Source: CAYSLU01 sp964431965 (GTDB lineage: Bacteria; Verrucomicrobiota; Kiritimatiellia; CAIKKV01; CAYSLU01). Taken from it: a stretch of DNA of 64,000 nucleotides. Location: NCBI GenBank assembly GCA_964431965.1, contig CAYSLU010000014.1, positions 9,359 to 73,358 on the forward strand. The letters are read 5' to 3'. The notes under the pieces were generated by a model. It was not told the DNA's origin. It searched no databases and saw nothing but the letters and a program-made list of their open reading frames with translations. Made by a program: the position numbers and the translations under genes. Positions 43,201 to 49,118 of this stretch are shown in pieces. Position 1 is the first letter of the stretch, and the number at the start of each line of letters is the position of its first letter.

Positions 43201-45965
43201 CGAAGGGCCAGCTTGTGCGCCACGTCGACTTCAAGGGGCAGGCGATCGAACTGCGCTATGACCCCATGGGCCGGGTTACGAACAAGCTGCTCTACGCCGC
43301 CGGATCGCTGACGCCGTCGGAGTCGGTATCCGTCACCTATGACGAGTGGGGGCGGCAGCGGCAGGTGATCGAGGGACGGGGGATAAGCGAGTTCGAGTAC
43401 GACGGCGAGCACAATATCACGCGCATCACGACCCCGGAGGGGACGATCCGCTACGCCTATGACCCGGCGTCGGGCCTGAGGACACGCACCTCGTCCGACT
43501 TTTCCGAAACACAGTACGGCTATGACGAGCTGGCGCGCCTGAAGACCGTCGCCGTGACAAAGCGCAACGGCGTCGTGCTGGCGGTGCCGGAGATCACGTG
43601 CTACGACTACTCGCCGGCGGGCCACCGGGCGGCCGTGACCCTCCCGAACGGCATCCGCACGGAGTACGCGTACGATGACCAGCAGCGGCTGGTCACGATG
43701 ACGCACCGGGCCGCGTCAAACGCCGTGCTCGCGACCTACGGCTACGGGATGAACGAGAGCGGGATGCGGACGGCCATCGCCGAGTCCGTCCTGAAGGCCG
43801 GAATGCCCTACCGCACGACCAACGCGGTCGCCTACACCTACGACGATCTCATGCGCGTCACCCGGGAGGCGTTCGGTGCGAGCCCGGCGACCGATTCCTA
43901 CGCGGCCGACTACGTGTACGACACGGCTGGAAATCGGCTGCGGCGCACCGTTACGGTGGGATCGCAGTCCTTGAAGACATACTACGTCTACGACGACAAC
44001 GACCGCCTGCTGACCGAAAGCAATGTGGTGACGGCAGCCGGCGCGGGTGCCCCGGGCGCACGCCCGCGCGGCGGCCCCGGCTGGCGTCCCGATCTTCCGC
44101 CCGCGCCTCCGGCGTGGCTCGCGTACCGGCACTGGATGGTTTTGGGCGCGTGGTCGGCGATCGTTCTGGCCCTGTACGTGGCAGGATGCCGCGCCTCACG
44201 GCGTCGCGGGCCGGCGGCCGACCTGACGACGGTGACGGCCGTGTTCATCCGGCGCGCGTCGCTGACGCGGGTGACGCGCGCGACGGCTTCGGTCCTGGCC
44301 GGCCTCATGGCGGTCGGGCCGGTGTCCGATGTGGCCTTCGCAATCCCGGACGCGCCGGACCCCGTCGCGCTGGGCAGCTGGGGCAGCGCCGGCGAGGTCA
44401 CCACGTACGAATACGACGACAACGGTGCCCTCGTGCGCCGGGTGACGTCCGGGCCCGCGCCGGTCACCGAGTCGTACGCCTATACGCTGGAGAGCCGGCT
44501 GGCCGCCGTGCGGACGGTCCGGGCGGGCGCCCAGACGGTCGTGACCACCTCCGCATACACGTATGATCAGGACGGCAACCGCGTGCGGACCGTTGTCACC
44601 ACCGAGGTCGACAGCGTCGTGTCCGAGGTGACGACGAACATCTGCCTGATCGACCCGATGAACCACACCGGCTACGCGCAGGTCATGGAGGAGCGGACGG
44701 CGGTCGGGTCGGCTCCGGTGCGTACCTACGTGATCGGCGATGACGTGATCTCGCAGACGGGCGGGGGCGGTGCGCCCGTCACGGAGTACATGCTCTACGA
44801 CGGGCACCTGTCGACCCGGCAGCTGGCGGACGCGGCGCAGACGATCACGGAGTCCTACACGTATGACGCATACGGCGTGATGCCGGCGGGCAATCCGACG
44901 ATGGCGCAGCCATCGCGCACGTCGCTGCTCTACTCCGGCGAGGCCTTCGATGCGCCCACTCAGCACTATTATCTGCGTGCGAGATACTACAACCCGTCCA
45001 ACGGACGGTTCACGCAGATGGATCCGGCAGACGGCCAGGGGTCCGATCCGCAGAGCCTGCATAAGTATGCGTATGCGCACGGCAACCCGGTGAACGGCAT
45101 CGACCCCGGCGGACGCGAGTTCAACCTCATCGCGGTCATGATGCGGCTGGCCGTGCACTCGATCATCATGCAGATTGTGGGGATCGCCATCGGGGCCGCC
45201 TTCAAGCGCTTCGGCGGCTTTCTGGTGCCCAAATGGGTGTGGGACGGGCTTGAAAAGTGGGGCCCCAGCGCCATGGTGCTGGGATTCTCGCTCTCGGGGG
45301 CCATCCCGAAAGCCAAGATTCTGGACCTCACCGGCGGCATCGAGTTCCTTGTGGGGCTGGGAACGCTCAACCTCGGGATCTACGCCTACGTCGGCGGTGG
45401 GTTCCACGGCTCCTCGGTCGGCAGCGGGTGGGATGCGTCCGCGTACCTGGGTCTGGTCTTCCACTCCCCAACATCCTTGAGCTACGAAGGCCCGTTCGCG
45501 AGCGTGGGCCTGAGTGGGGCGGCGCTTCCCGACTCCGTGCTGAAGAAGATGCTCGGCGTCCTCAACAACAAGTCCAAGACCCGCCTATACGCCAACAAGC
45601 TGAGAAATGCGCTCGGGATGAGCAGCCAGTTGCGCGGAGATCTGAACAGCTACTTTGGGGGGGGGCTCAGCTACGAGGCGCTGATCCTGTCGCTGCTCAC
45701 CAGTGGAAATCCGGCTGTCGATACGATCAACAATCAGATCAGCAAGATGCAGATCAACATCTTCTTCGGACCTGCCCTGGAGAACTGGAAGAAGATCACC
45801 GGCCTCGGCTCGTTCGGTTCCTCCATCACCGTGTGGAACAAGTCCAAGCGAAGCGGGACACCCGTCTTCGTGACGCTGGCGATCACCGTCTACTTCCAGA
45901 TCTTCGCGCACGACTGGAGCAAGGGATGGAGCCTGAAGGACTGGCGTGACGACGTGACCTTCTGA
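31221..45965 (+). CDS. Giant 4914-residue secreted FG-GAP/PKD/toroid/CARDB/RHS protein
   Basis: The ATG follows GGAAGG by ten bases. Order: signal peptide 1-30; a 'WSTNLTRWTNVV' motif typical of Verrucomicrobia-like secreted proteins; about five FG-GAP/VCBS repeats (234-481) with calcium loops such as DFDGDDVLD; PKD domains (500-1300), one holding a jelly-roll-like insert (about 900-1080); an alpha/alpha-toroid resembling prenyltransferase or squalene-cyclase folds (1311-1657); more PKD, He_PIG-type and CARDB-like domains (1660-3130); RHS shell with YD repeats (about 3137-4571), interrupted at 4271-4394 by two hydrophobic segments; RHS core YYLRARYYNPSNGRFTQMDP near 4585; and a 282-residue variable C-terminus. 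RHS shells encapsulate a cleaved C-terminal toxin or adhesin. The frame is intact throughout. No recognised toxin motif in the tip and no immunity gene downstream. Confidence 0.9.
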   Translation: MKRKTARYGIALLAAVVLAAVSLAVVGGPPRIEGLGPRPDGWMASRVGVDTAGVYLVQWSTNLTRWTNVVAVYANTNAFEFVDPDAVSNRQAFYRTLRLDGLTDTNPPAWAGGLQVELFKPEAGGLFLRWKRAADGTGVAGYRIYVDGAVVTNLPGNVPFCLLPGMRMSDRHDIRIEAFDASGNTTGVRSLMYVPGRTIGMVADDGGRTYVFWTQADGSLSPLTRLVDIGWNTRGGAVGDFDGDDVLDIVTGYGGDGTIRPYLLRGRGDGTFEAPAALTANAGSSGWIMGGAAGDYDADGCLDFMLNGNNGTLAFYWGRGDGTFDLAAAAYPSSGRDMDTGDFNEDGFDDFVRATHGDGYVRQYLSRGDRTFYETNVVGDAGDDPYGVATGDFDEDGHLDVMAISGGSGYISLWAGRGDGTFTNGVAVTNLMALTSGNHGAMDAYDYNGDGHLDVVLANYSWRQVIFWPGRGDGTFGAGIINSNQPSSAAMGLASPPLPPRVDVGVVPDTPVIPLNGAVAFGAVGSGISSNDSFVWSIVGGSSSTGMSVTNTFVEEGVFLAHLLHTSTGGVKSARGTRVRVRGQPPVAAPGGPYTLGESAVRQMQWTAALNGGASTDDFGIVRYFWNFGDGTMATGTTPQVSHTWSGEGPWTVWLTVEDKSGLTGSNSTTVTFVPGAPPTAAIAGPSVIDEARATNGSWYAGFSAAGSTDDVGVWKYQWDFGNGQSATAPDTRTTYGGVSTYRVTLTVWDHAGQTDSTTHDIETRANGIPTPGIAGSRFLNEVVATNGYWYGAWDGNTRSTDDWGIARFVWSFGDGSASATGPIATHQYAAPGVYRLSLTVVDNANQPATITQNVVVVTDDPPIARMAPAGATAEGWQWINLSGEGSTDDHGLSAYRWYLPASYYPFTGSFVDQRQWRAGRTLQADRMILTGDSSWGHTYFYSVPVRVQRGSTFEGRIDTGVGYTHGMVGLKDLSGSPQYSHYVYALYFADGAIHIYEYGGSRGQRGSYVRGDSYDFRLETKPGSGVRYWVRPSNTNAAYTLLLDSTAYADTEFTFGADVYSSTFAFDDFFVSGGYAEGSNITVAVHPGGPVTLEVVDNGSQTNRTTALFQSITGSPPRAVVAGASGGATSIQLLFDGYDSQDDYGIASYLWDFGDGSTQAVGPVAVHAFNAASNYTVRLTVMDYAGQADTATHAVSVTGSASVVAVPWQILGGVELPHETYNAHTVTLKAVAARLSVPFDYAWDFGDGSAAATGTVTTTNGAYGIEARHAYTGADNTPFFATITVIQTNGVRASDTYPILLRQKTLEVEMDVAIDEGLWFLHKQQNRRSYPTYDDGYWVYSSVGTYYVSPSASAVQAFEINGHIENGDPEQDPYVETVKRGMNYLLTAIGTREIGSTPFGDADSNGNGIGLEAGNQPIYELGQVMDAIVAGGTPDAVAQVGGANVYGRTYREIVQDMVDMYCWGQYDGSCGGGWRYGWNDWPDNSASQWASVGLLAAERYWGLAVPSWAKSWNKVWCQYSKGSTGFGYTGSGDGEATTPSALVQLSWNGTDTSDALWVHGEKYLEDNWNWLMSVYNLYSSYAVSKAMRTANPVPVTRFRTSGLDWFMDPARGLARNLIDRQYSDGSWLGSGRGNERDSRLSTAWGVIILSSSLFTQGPVAIVRARPNPTAVGFPVSFDARESYHRHRSFRISEYRWDFDASDGLDFDHPDATGPVVSNAFGAITNVLVTLQVRDNGTPTAYDTASVQVQVSRGAHPPTAEASGPYVGAVGEAITLDGSGSFDVDAADGDSIQSWEWETDFQQPLDFSDGFSGPTVVVPGNYYPTPGRRQVGLRVKDRTAQVFPGAGPDQTATDFATLILYTPTVSNLAARPKRTKCQLTWNWSQGYECAVMRSEVGPNRGFIEVGRTQSGYATFLDESIQLNRDYYYRIYVYDLGGRDPIGISPVRYVRSQQRGIDNWPPRFYGTPTPGAVVGGLYEVQLQAQDPESDPMTFSLAMAPTGMTVGVSNGIVRFTPTPDQVGTHEIIAEVRDAAGMDVLDYYLVVFPASNRAPVAVANGPYAGLTGQPIAFSSAGTFDPDGNPVRYAWNFGDGGTATNAHPAHVYGGAGQYVASLFVSDSYGGTASTQAFVVIERPNREPVAVVAGGPQFVTRLGLPLWLDGRASYDPDGDDIVLSWSWGDGRPETNGNAQVSRIYGALGRFDGGLTVADGRGGTNTYPFVVTVGPSNRPPAAVFSVTNAAGPHVLSRHLFDASATTDAEGDPMVFSWDFGDRVRTTGIIVTHVYRQRGDYPVVLTVRDNQQGETVVTQVVSIVNAPPVFTSTPPIWASETVPYVYEPGVFDVDGDRVGFSLATNPPAMTIDPDTGRIDWTPLSEDIGPHPIVVRVTDTNGASGEQSYTLVVASAAGPSLDLEPVLIEGSNVLMDARTLSVGGTIEVRIVNNGTSAVPVPYTLTVFEDLDRDGAYSSTSDTRLGWANLGAGLQAGWIGIATIPLAGTASFRDVPLSAFVDSEGAVPEFDESNNVLRDGDDATGAAVDVSAAWLRDDRRGLPGQVALTARLGNSGAVSIPTNVAMSFYAGDPAHGGGLIGVAHPTNVLASGAFADLSVTWLNPAITAHTVFVRADDDGSGGAALAEANEANNGFSDTVDLMANEPPVADAGADQTAAVGYTYGLNGSDSADPEGKPLRYRWSVFAIPIGSQTALQGADTAGPLFAADVPGAYTFQLVVNDGVQDSAADSVTVTVVDPSANHPPEIVSRPSFVAMVSVPYGYAAAATDPDGDVVTWRLNQKPAGMTIATNSGVIAWTPTNAGAFFVQVIADDGRGGAFSQGYSLNVIPYQNLAPQITSTPVTLAQPGVAYRYDVDATDFNRTDTLTYALPERPSGMSIASGTGLISWTPSGGQLGAHGVTVTVSDGRGGAATQAFDVVVVVSASNAPAVRRIPDQVVTDPAAFTAIALDGYVTDPDDPKSNLVWTASGNAAFTVSISGRVAYVTYPAGARASELVSFIATDPAGHSGFASPRFTVRGADNPPIAVIANLSDTDTTSIRDGFFELRGTADDPDAIDPVSWRVQLYDSDGKLVRDVTPAPLNAAGYHLGRVAPGGSFGALDLTMVRNGAYDLVLDVAGGARTAQAWAPIALDSGLKVGQMTFSQQDIVIPVNGIPLAVVRTYDSLNLESRDFGYGWTYTVADLNLKINEQRVRTADVFGLPFSLRTGGSRDVTLDMPDTGQRVTFRQSFVGGGMFRQQAIWTPPPGVHASLVPTCNPNVIKLWGLPPYWEAAGIGTAMENFDVPGFILTTADGTRYQVDRDDQGEFYIDSNGNSYGFYVHAYGDAHVRRISQPDGNRLDFVRTGAQLRGIEHYDNATNKTRSLVFGRDSEDRIVSVYTADRLDAGGNPSGPASVRYAYDGIGNLVKAERLVDAADTNSPVYVATGYVYGHPRYSHYITEIRDAQGLSAMRTEYDADGRVVATVDVYGNRTELQHDLAARTETVYDRLGYPSLFVYDAKGNVTAATDPLGQTTSYGYDANGAIALMRDPLGRTTRYVNDAAGLVLAETTPGGFTYSYAYDGSGRQLTVTDPMGHVSSNGYDSEGRLVTLVNALGARIENQYDTRGNMVASVDPFGNVAARVTYDAQGNLTSMGSLFSSNDVVTTYDASGNPSGSLRQWVNPTNAADVRTISRQVFYNADGLPIRSVDSLGNETRMVYDTFGRVIETVDSNSNRTTYVYDSRGNIVASSLPGGGEIRVVYDELDREVIRTEVFRPGTPARATRLLFDAAGRVTQSQRLADVVVNVVTQGALVRSVVASAGGVLSSNVTVYDAVGQVVTETFENGGTFRYEYDAEGHRTAVIDPLGGRTETEYDAAGNVTLLRDPEGLETRTLYDAVGRPVRTVFADGTSVRRRYDLGGREIEQTDAAGFVKALEYDDAGRLTAVSLPAVPDPLASNALVRPRYEYEYDGNGNLILIRDPRGRVTRFAFDEYNRPVARTLPMGQTDRLLYNAKGQLVRHVDFKGQAIELRYDPMGRVTNKLLYAAGSLTPSESVSVTYDEWGRQRQVIEGRGISEFEYDGEHNITRITTPEGTIRYAYDPASGLRTRTSSDFSETQYGYDELARLKTVAVTKRNGVVLAVPEITCYDYSPAGHRAAVTLPNGIRTEYAYDDQQRLVTMTHRAASNAVLATYGYGMNESGMRTAIAESVLKAGMPYRTTNAVAYTYDDLMRVTREAFGASPATDSYAADYVYDTAGNRLRRTVTVGSQSLKTYYVYDDNDRLLTESNVVTAAGAGAPGARPRGGPGWRPDLPPAPPAWLAYRHWMVLGAWSAIVLALYVAGCRASRRRGPAADLTTVTAVFIRRASLTRVTRATASVLAGLMAVGPVSDVAFAIPDAPDPVALGSWGSAGEVTTYEYDDNGALVRRVTSGPAPVTESYAYTLESRLAAVRTVRAGAQTVVTTSAYTYDQDGNRVRTVVTTEVDSVVSEVTTNICLIDPMNHTGYAQVMEERTAVGSAPVRTYVIGDDVISQTGGGGAPVTEYMLYDGHLSTRQLADAAQTITESYTYDAYGVMPAGNPTMAQPSRTSLLYSGEAFDAPTQHYYLRARYYNPSNGRFTQMDPADGQGSDPQSLHKYAYAHGNPVNGIDPGGREFNLIAVMMRLAVHSIIMQIVGIAIGAAFKRFGGFLVPKWVWDGLEKWGPSAMVLGFSLSGAIPKAKILDLTGGIEFLVGLGTLNLGIYAYVGGGFHGSSVGSGWDASAYLGLVFHSPTSLSYEGPFASVGLSGAALPDSVLKKMLGVLNNKSKTRLYANKLRNALGMSSQLRGDLNSYFGGGLSYEALILSLLTSGNPAVDTINNQISKMQINIFFGPALENWKKITGLGSFGSSITVWNKSKRSGTPVFVTLAITVYFQIFAHDWSKGWSLKDWRDDVTF

Positions 45966-46006
45966 GCGGGCTCGTGGCGCCTCGCGCCCGCCCTGAGGCC
46001 GAGCTC

Positions 46007-46024
46007 CCGGCCCGGGGGGGCCGG
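46007..46024. terminator. GC-rich hairpin between convergent genes
   Basis: CCGGCCC-GGGG-GGGCCGG forms a perfect seven-pair stem with a four-base loop, in the 69-base gap between the convergent RHS and outer-membrane-protein genes. A second weaker stem (GCGGGC at 45966-45971 with GCCCGC at 45986-45991) lies next to it. Neither has a T-run. Position favours a bidirectional transcription stop, but this is inferred. Confidence 0.4.
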
Positions 46025-46034
46025 TCCGGGCAGG

Positions 46035-47345
46035 TCAGAACGCCCGCCCGGCGCGCAGGGACAGGGTCCAGCCGCTGGGATCGACCGATACGGTGTTCGG
46101 GCCGACCGTGACGTCCACGTCGTCCAGCAGCCAGTCGTAGCCGCCCTGCAGGCCGGCAAACCAGCCGGCTGCGATCTGCACGTCGGCGCCCATCGCCAGC
46201 CCGAGTCCCGCGAGCCAGGCCCCTTCGCGTTCGCTGTCGCGCCAGCTCTGGAGCGTCTGCGAGCTTCCGTCCGCATAGACGGCGGTGAAGGTCTCCAACC
46301 GGTCCACATCGACCTGCACATAGTTCAGCGACAGGGATGGGATCGCAAAGAGCGCCAGCCGCTTGCCGAGCATGACGCTGGCCTTGGGGCCCACCCACAG
46401 GTCGTATAGCTCAGCGTCCACGTCGAACGCAATGCGGTTGACCGCGCGCCAGTAGCTCGTGTGATCGATCCGCGTGCGGCGCGAACTGGCCGTCTGCCTC
46501 TGGCTGCCGACCACGTCGTGCCGGTAGCTCGACGGCACGTTCGGGATGACCGGGTCCTGGCCCTGCCCGCCGCCGGCGTATGTCCCGGAGTACGGAGCGG
46601 CCGGGGGCGTCATGCCCGTCGTGTCGAAGGTGGCGGTGTCCCGGTAGGTGTGCGTGTCGGTGTACGTAAAGGAGTCGTCCACCCGGATGCGGTCCACCCG
46701 GATCTGCTCCTCGTATGTCGACGCCTCCATGTGGCTGCCGGCACCCCAGATGGCATTGAGCCCGCCGCAGAGGCCGAGCTCGAATGCGTCGCGGGCCAGC
46801 AGCGTGCAGGACGCGGCAATCTCGATGCCCGCCCCGCTCATGTCGTCGTCGAGGCGCACGGCGGAGTCGCGAAGCGTCGCCCGCATGAGTTCCTCGCCGT
46901 AGGACACGTCCGCGAGGCTCTGCACGTCGATGCCGGAGAACTGCCGGTGGTAGCTCAGCGTGTCGGCGGCGGGATCGTACTGGCTGGCGTCCGTGTAACC
47001 CCAGTTCCACGTGAGGCCCGGAACCAGCGCGCTGGGATCGGCCGTTCCCGGGTCCATGAACACAAAGCCGTCGTCGTACGAGCGGTCTGCGTATCCGGTC
47101 AGGTCCGGAGTGCCCGCCGCGTAGCGGTAGGCCGGCCCCGACGATCGCATGCCCGGCATGTACCGGTACGGGGCCGCGGCATGCACGCCCTGCGCCTGAA
47201 CCCGCGAGGAGCCCCGGACATCCACATCCATCCCGAACCGGGTCGTCGGGCCGGCGCTGATCGACCATCCCCCGCCGGCCAGAGCCGTTCCACAGCACCA
47301 GCCCGCTGCCATCGCCCCCGCGAGAATCGCCGTCTGTCTGCGCAT
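46035..47345 (-). CDS. Outer-membrane beta-barrel-like protein
   Basis: The ATG is fixed by GGGGAGGA seven bases upstream. 436 residues. Signal peptide at residues 1-24 (MRRQTAILAGAMAAGWCCG, then ALA). Alternating hydrophobic patterns follow, such as ASVMLGKRLALFAIPSLSLN and VQIAAGWFAGLQGGYDWLL. The final strand ends SLRAGRAF with a C-terminal Phe, the signal recognised by the BAM complex. A Thr/Tyr/Asp-rich middle part (about residues 200-270) may be an external loop. It faces the giant RHS gene tail-to-tail. Function unknown; a porin-like or surface-anchoring role is possible. Confidence 0.75.
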   Translation of the reverse strand: MRRQTAILAGAMAAGWCCGTALAGGGWSISAGPTTRFGMDVDVRGSSRVQAQGVHAAAPYRYMPGMRSSGPAYRYAAGTPDLTGYADRSYDDGFVFMDPGTADPSALVPGLTWNWGYTDASQYDPAADTLSYHRQFSGIDVQSLADVSYGEELMRATLRDSAVRLDDDMSGAGIEIAASCTLLARDAFELGLCGGLNAIWGAGSHMEASTYEEQIRVDRIRVDDSFTYTDTHTYRDTATFDTTGMTPPAAPYSGTYAGGGQGQDPVIPNVPSSYRHDVVGSQRQTASSRRTRIDHTSYWRAVNRIAFDVDAELYDLWVGPKASVMLGKRLALFAIPSLSLNYVQVDVDRLETFTAVYADGSSQTLQSWRDSEREGAWLAGLGLAMGADVQIAAGWFAGLQGGYDWLLDDVDVTVGPNTVSVDPSGWTLSLRAGRAF

Positions 47346-47456
47346 TTCGGAATCCTCCCCCGCCGCGCCGGAGCCGGCCGGACGATCTGGATACACTCGC
47401 CTTCCTAAGCCGGAAAAATATGTGAGGGGCGCGCCGAATGCAATAGTATTCCCGAC

Positions 47457-48830
47457 ATGCCGCCGCCCCCGCGATCAGCCGTCCATCCGGATCGGGTAAC
47501 GCCCCTCAATGCGCGGCCGGCCCGGCCGGGCCCCGTGCTCTACTGGATGAGCCGGGACCAGCGCGCGGACGACAACTGGGCGATGCTGCACGCGCAGGCC
47601 CTCGCGCTCCGGACGCGCGCGCCGCTGGCGGTCGTCTTCTGCCTCGCCCGGCAGTTCCTTGGCGCGTCGGCCCGCCATTACGAGTTCATGCTGAAGGGGC
47701 TTGCAGAGACGGAGGCGGCTCTGGCCCGCAAGGGGATTCGCTTCTTCCTTCTGCCCGGCGATCCGCCCCGGGAGATCGCGGGCTTGGCGGCCCGGGTGAG
47801 CGCCGGGGCTGTCGTAACGGACTTCGATCCCCTGCGCATCAAGCGCGGCTGGAGCGCGGAGGCCGCGCGCCGGCTGGACGCCCCGCTGCTCGAGGTCGAC
47901 GCGCACAACATCGTGCCGTGCCGGGCGGCATCGCCGAAGCGCGAGTACGCAGCCTACACGATCCGGCCCAGGATCCGGCGCCTCCTGCCGGAGTTCCTCG
48001 GAGATCTGCCCGCGCTTCGCCGCCACCCGCACGCCTGGCCCGGACCTGCGCCGGCAGCCGACTGGCGCGGCGCGCGGGAGTTTGTGAAGCCGGACCCGGG
48101 GGTTCCGGAGGTCGCGTGGCTCGTTCCCGGCGCCCGCGCCGCCCGCCGCCGGCTTCGGTCGTTCATCGAGGCCGGGCTGGCCTCATACGACACGGCGCGC
48201 AACGACCCGACGGCGGATGGGCAGTCCGACCTCTCCCCGTATCTCCACTTCGGCCAGATCGCGCCCCAGCGCGTGGCCCTGGAGGTTCAGCGCGCGGACG
48301 TGCCGGAGGCGTCCAAGGCCGCGTTCCTCGAGGAGCTGATCGTCCGGCGCGAGCTGTCGGACAACTACTGCCTGCACACGGAGTCCTACGACACGCTGGC
48401 CGCGGCGCCGGCGTGGGCACGGCGGTCGCTCGAGGATCACGCGCTTGACCCGCGGCCGCACGTGTATCGGCTGGAGCGCTTCGAGGCGGCCGACACGCAC
48501 GACGCGCTCTGGAACGCGGCTCAGCTTGAACTGGTGACGCGCGGCAAGATGCACGGGTATCTGCGCATGTACTGGGCCAAGAAGATCCTCGAGTGGTCCC
48601 GCTCGCCGGAGGAGGCGATGTCGATCGCCGTGGCCCTGAATGATCGCTACGAACTGGACGGGCGCGACCCGAACGGATACGCGGGCGTGGCGTGGTCGAT
48701 CGCGGGCGTGCACGACCGGGCCTGGTTCGACCGGCCGGTGTTCGGCAAGATCCGCTACATGAGCCTCGGCGGCTGCCGCTCGAAGTTCAGCGTTGATCGG
48801 TACGTGCGCCGCGTGAGCGGGCGCGCCTAG
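47457..48830 (+). CDS. phr: Class II CPD photolyase
   Basis: A 457-residue protein. The N-terminal photolyase domain has the class II pattern YWMSRDQRADDNWA near residue 25. The FAD domain includes DLSPYLHFGQIAPQRVALE, ELIVRRELSDNYCLH and the class II C-terminal signature GYLRMYWAKKILEW and GRDPNGYAGVAWSIAGVHDR, then KIRYMSLGGCRSKF. It repairs cyclobutane pyrimidine dimers with light and reduced FAD. It is a single gene with about 110 bases upstream containing an AT-rich TATT region but no clear promoter. The class assignment is firm; length is usual for the class. Confidence 0.94.
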   Translation: MPPPPRSAVHPDRVTPLNARPARPGPVLYWMSRDQRADDNWAMLHAQALALRTRAPLAVVFCLARQFLGASARHYEFMLKGLAETEAALARKGIRFFLLPGDPPREIAGLAARVSAGAVVTDFDPLRIKRGWSAEAARRLDAPLLEVDAHNIVPCRAASPKREYAAYTIRPRIRRLLPEFLGDLPALRRHPHAWPGPAPAADWRGAREFVKPDPGVPEVAWLVPGARAARRRLRSFIEAGLASYDTARNDPTADGQSDLSPYLHFGQIAPQRVALEVQRADVPEASKAAFLEELIVRRELSDNYCLHTESYDTLAAAPAWARRSLEDHALDPRPHVYRLERFEAADTHDALWNAAQLELVTRGKMHGYLRMYWAKKILEWSRSPEEAMSIAVALNDRYELDGRDPNGYAGVAWSIAGVHDRAWFDRPVFGKIRYMSLGGCRSKFSVDRYVRRVSGRA

Positions 48831-48843
48831 CGCATTGGGCTGC

Positions 48844-49065
48844 CTACCCCTTCGCGGGGGCTGGCGGCGTCTCCGGCAGCGCGCATCCGATCCGCCGCAG
48901 GGCCTTGGCCAGGCGGCTGTAGGCCTGCGGGATCGACCGACCCTCGGTCAGGTTGTTCTTCGCGATGGCCGCATAGCCGCGCCGGTTGGCGATCTTGAAG
49001 ATCGTCACGTCCCTCGCGCGCAGCTGGACCGGGGCGGGAACCTGCTTCGACCGCTTCTTCTTCAT
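48844..49065 (-). CDS. Small basic protein of unknown function
   Basis: A 73-residue protein with a very strong ribosome binding site (AAGGAGGAG, six bases before the ATG). It begins MKKKRSKQVPAPVQLRARDV and contains FKIANRRGYAAIAKNNLTEG and SRLAKALRRIGCALP, rich in Arg, Lys and Ala, with two short predicted helices. It has no membrane segment. I do not recognise it. It lies just upstream of the photolyase stop region on the opposite strand, and 53 bases downstream of the secreted beta-propeller-like gene, so it may be read from the same transcript. A nucleic-acid-binding role is only suggested by charge. Confidence 0.6.
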   Translation of the reverse strand: MKKKRSKQVPAPVQLRARDVTIFKIANRRGYAAIAKNNLTEGRSIPQAYSRLAKALRRIGCALPETPPAPAKG

Positions 49066-49118
49066 CGCGCCTCCTCCTTCAGGTGAAGCGTGGCTCCGGC
49101 CGCGCCCGCGGGCCGGGC

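Noticed and set aside
37203..43706. A 2167-codon open frame on the minus strand inside the giant RHS gene
   Set aside because: It is antisense to an intact plus-strand gene with clear domain patterns. Its product is rich in Arg, His, Gly and Val with no recognisable domain, the usual result of high-GC codon use on the other strand.
45966..46034. An immunity gene immediately downstream of the RHS gene
   Set aside because: Only 69 bases separate it from a convergent outer-membrane-protein gene, which has a signal peptide and barrel pattern, not an immunity protein.
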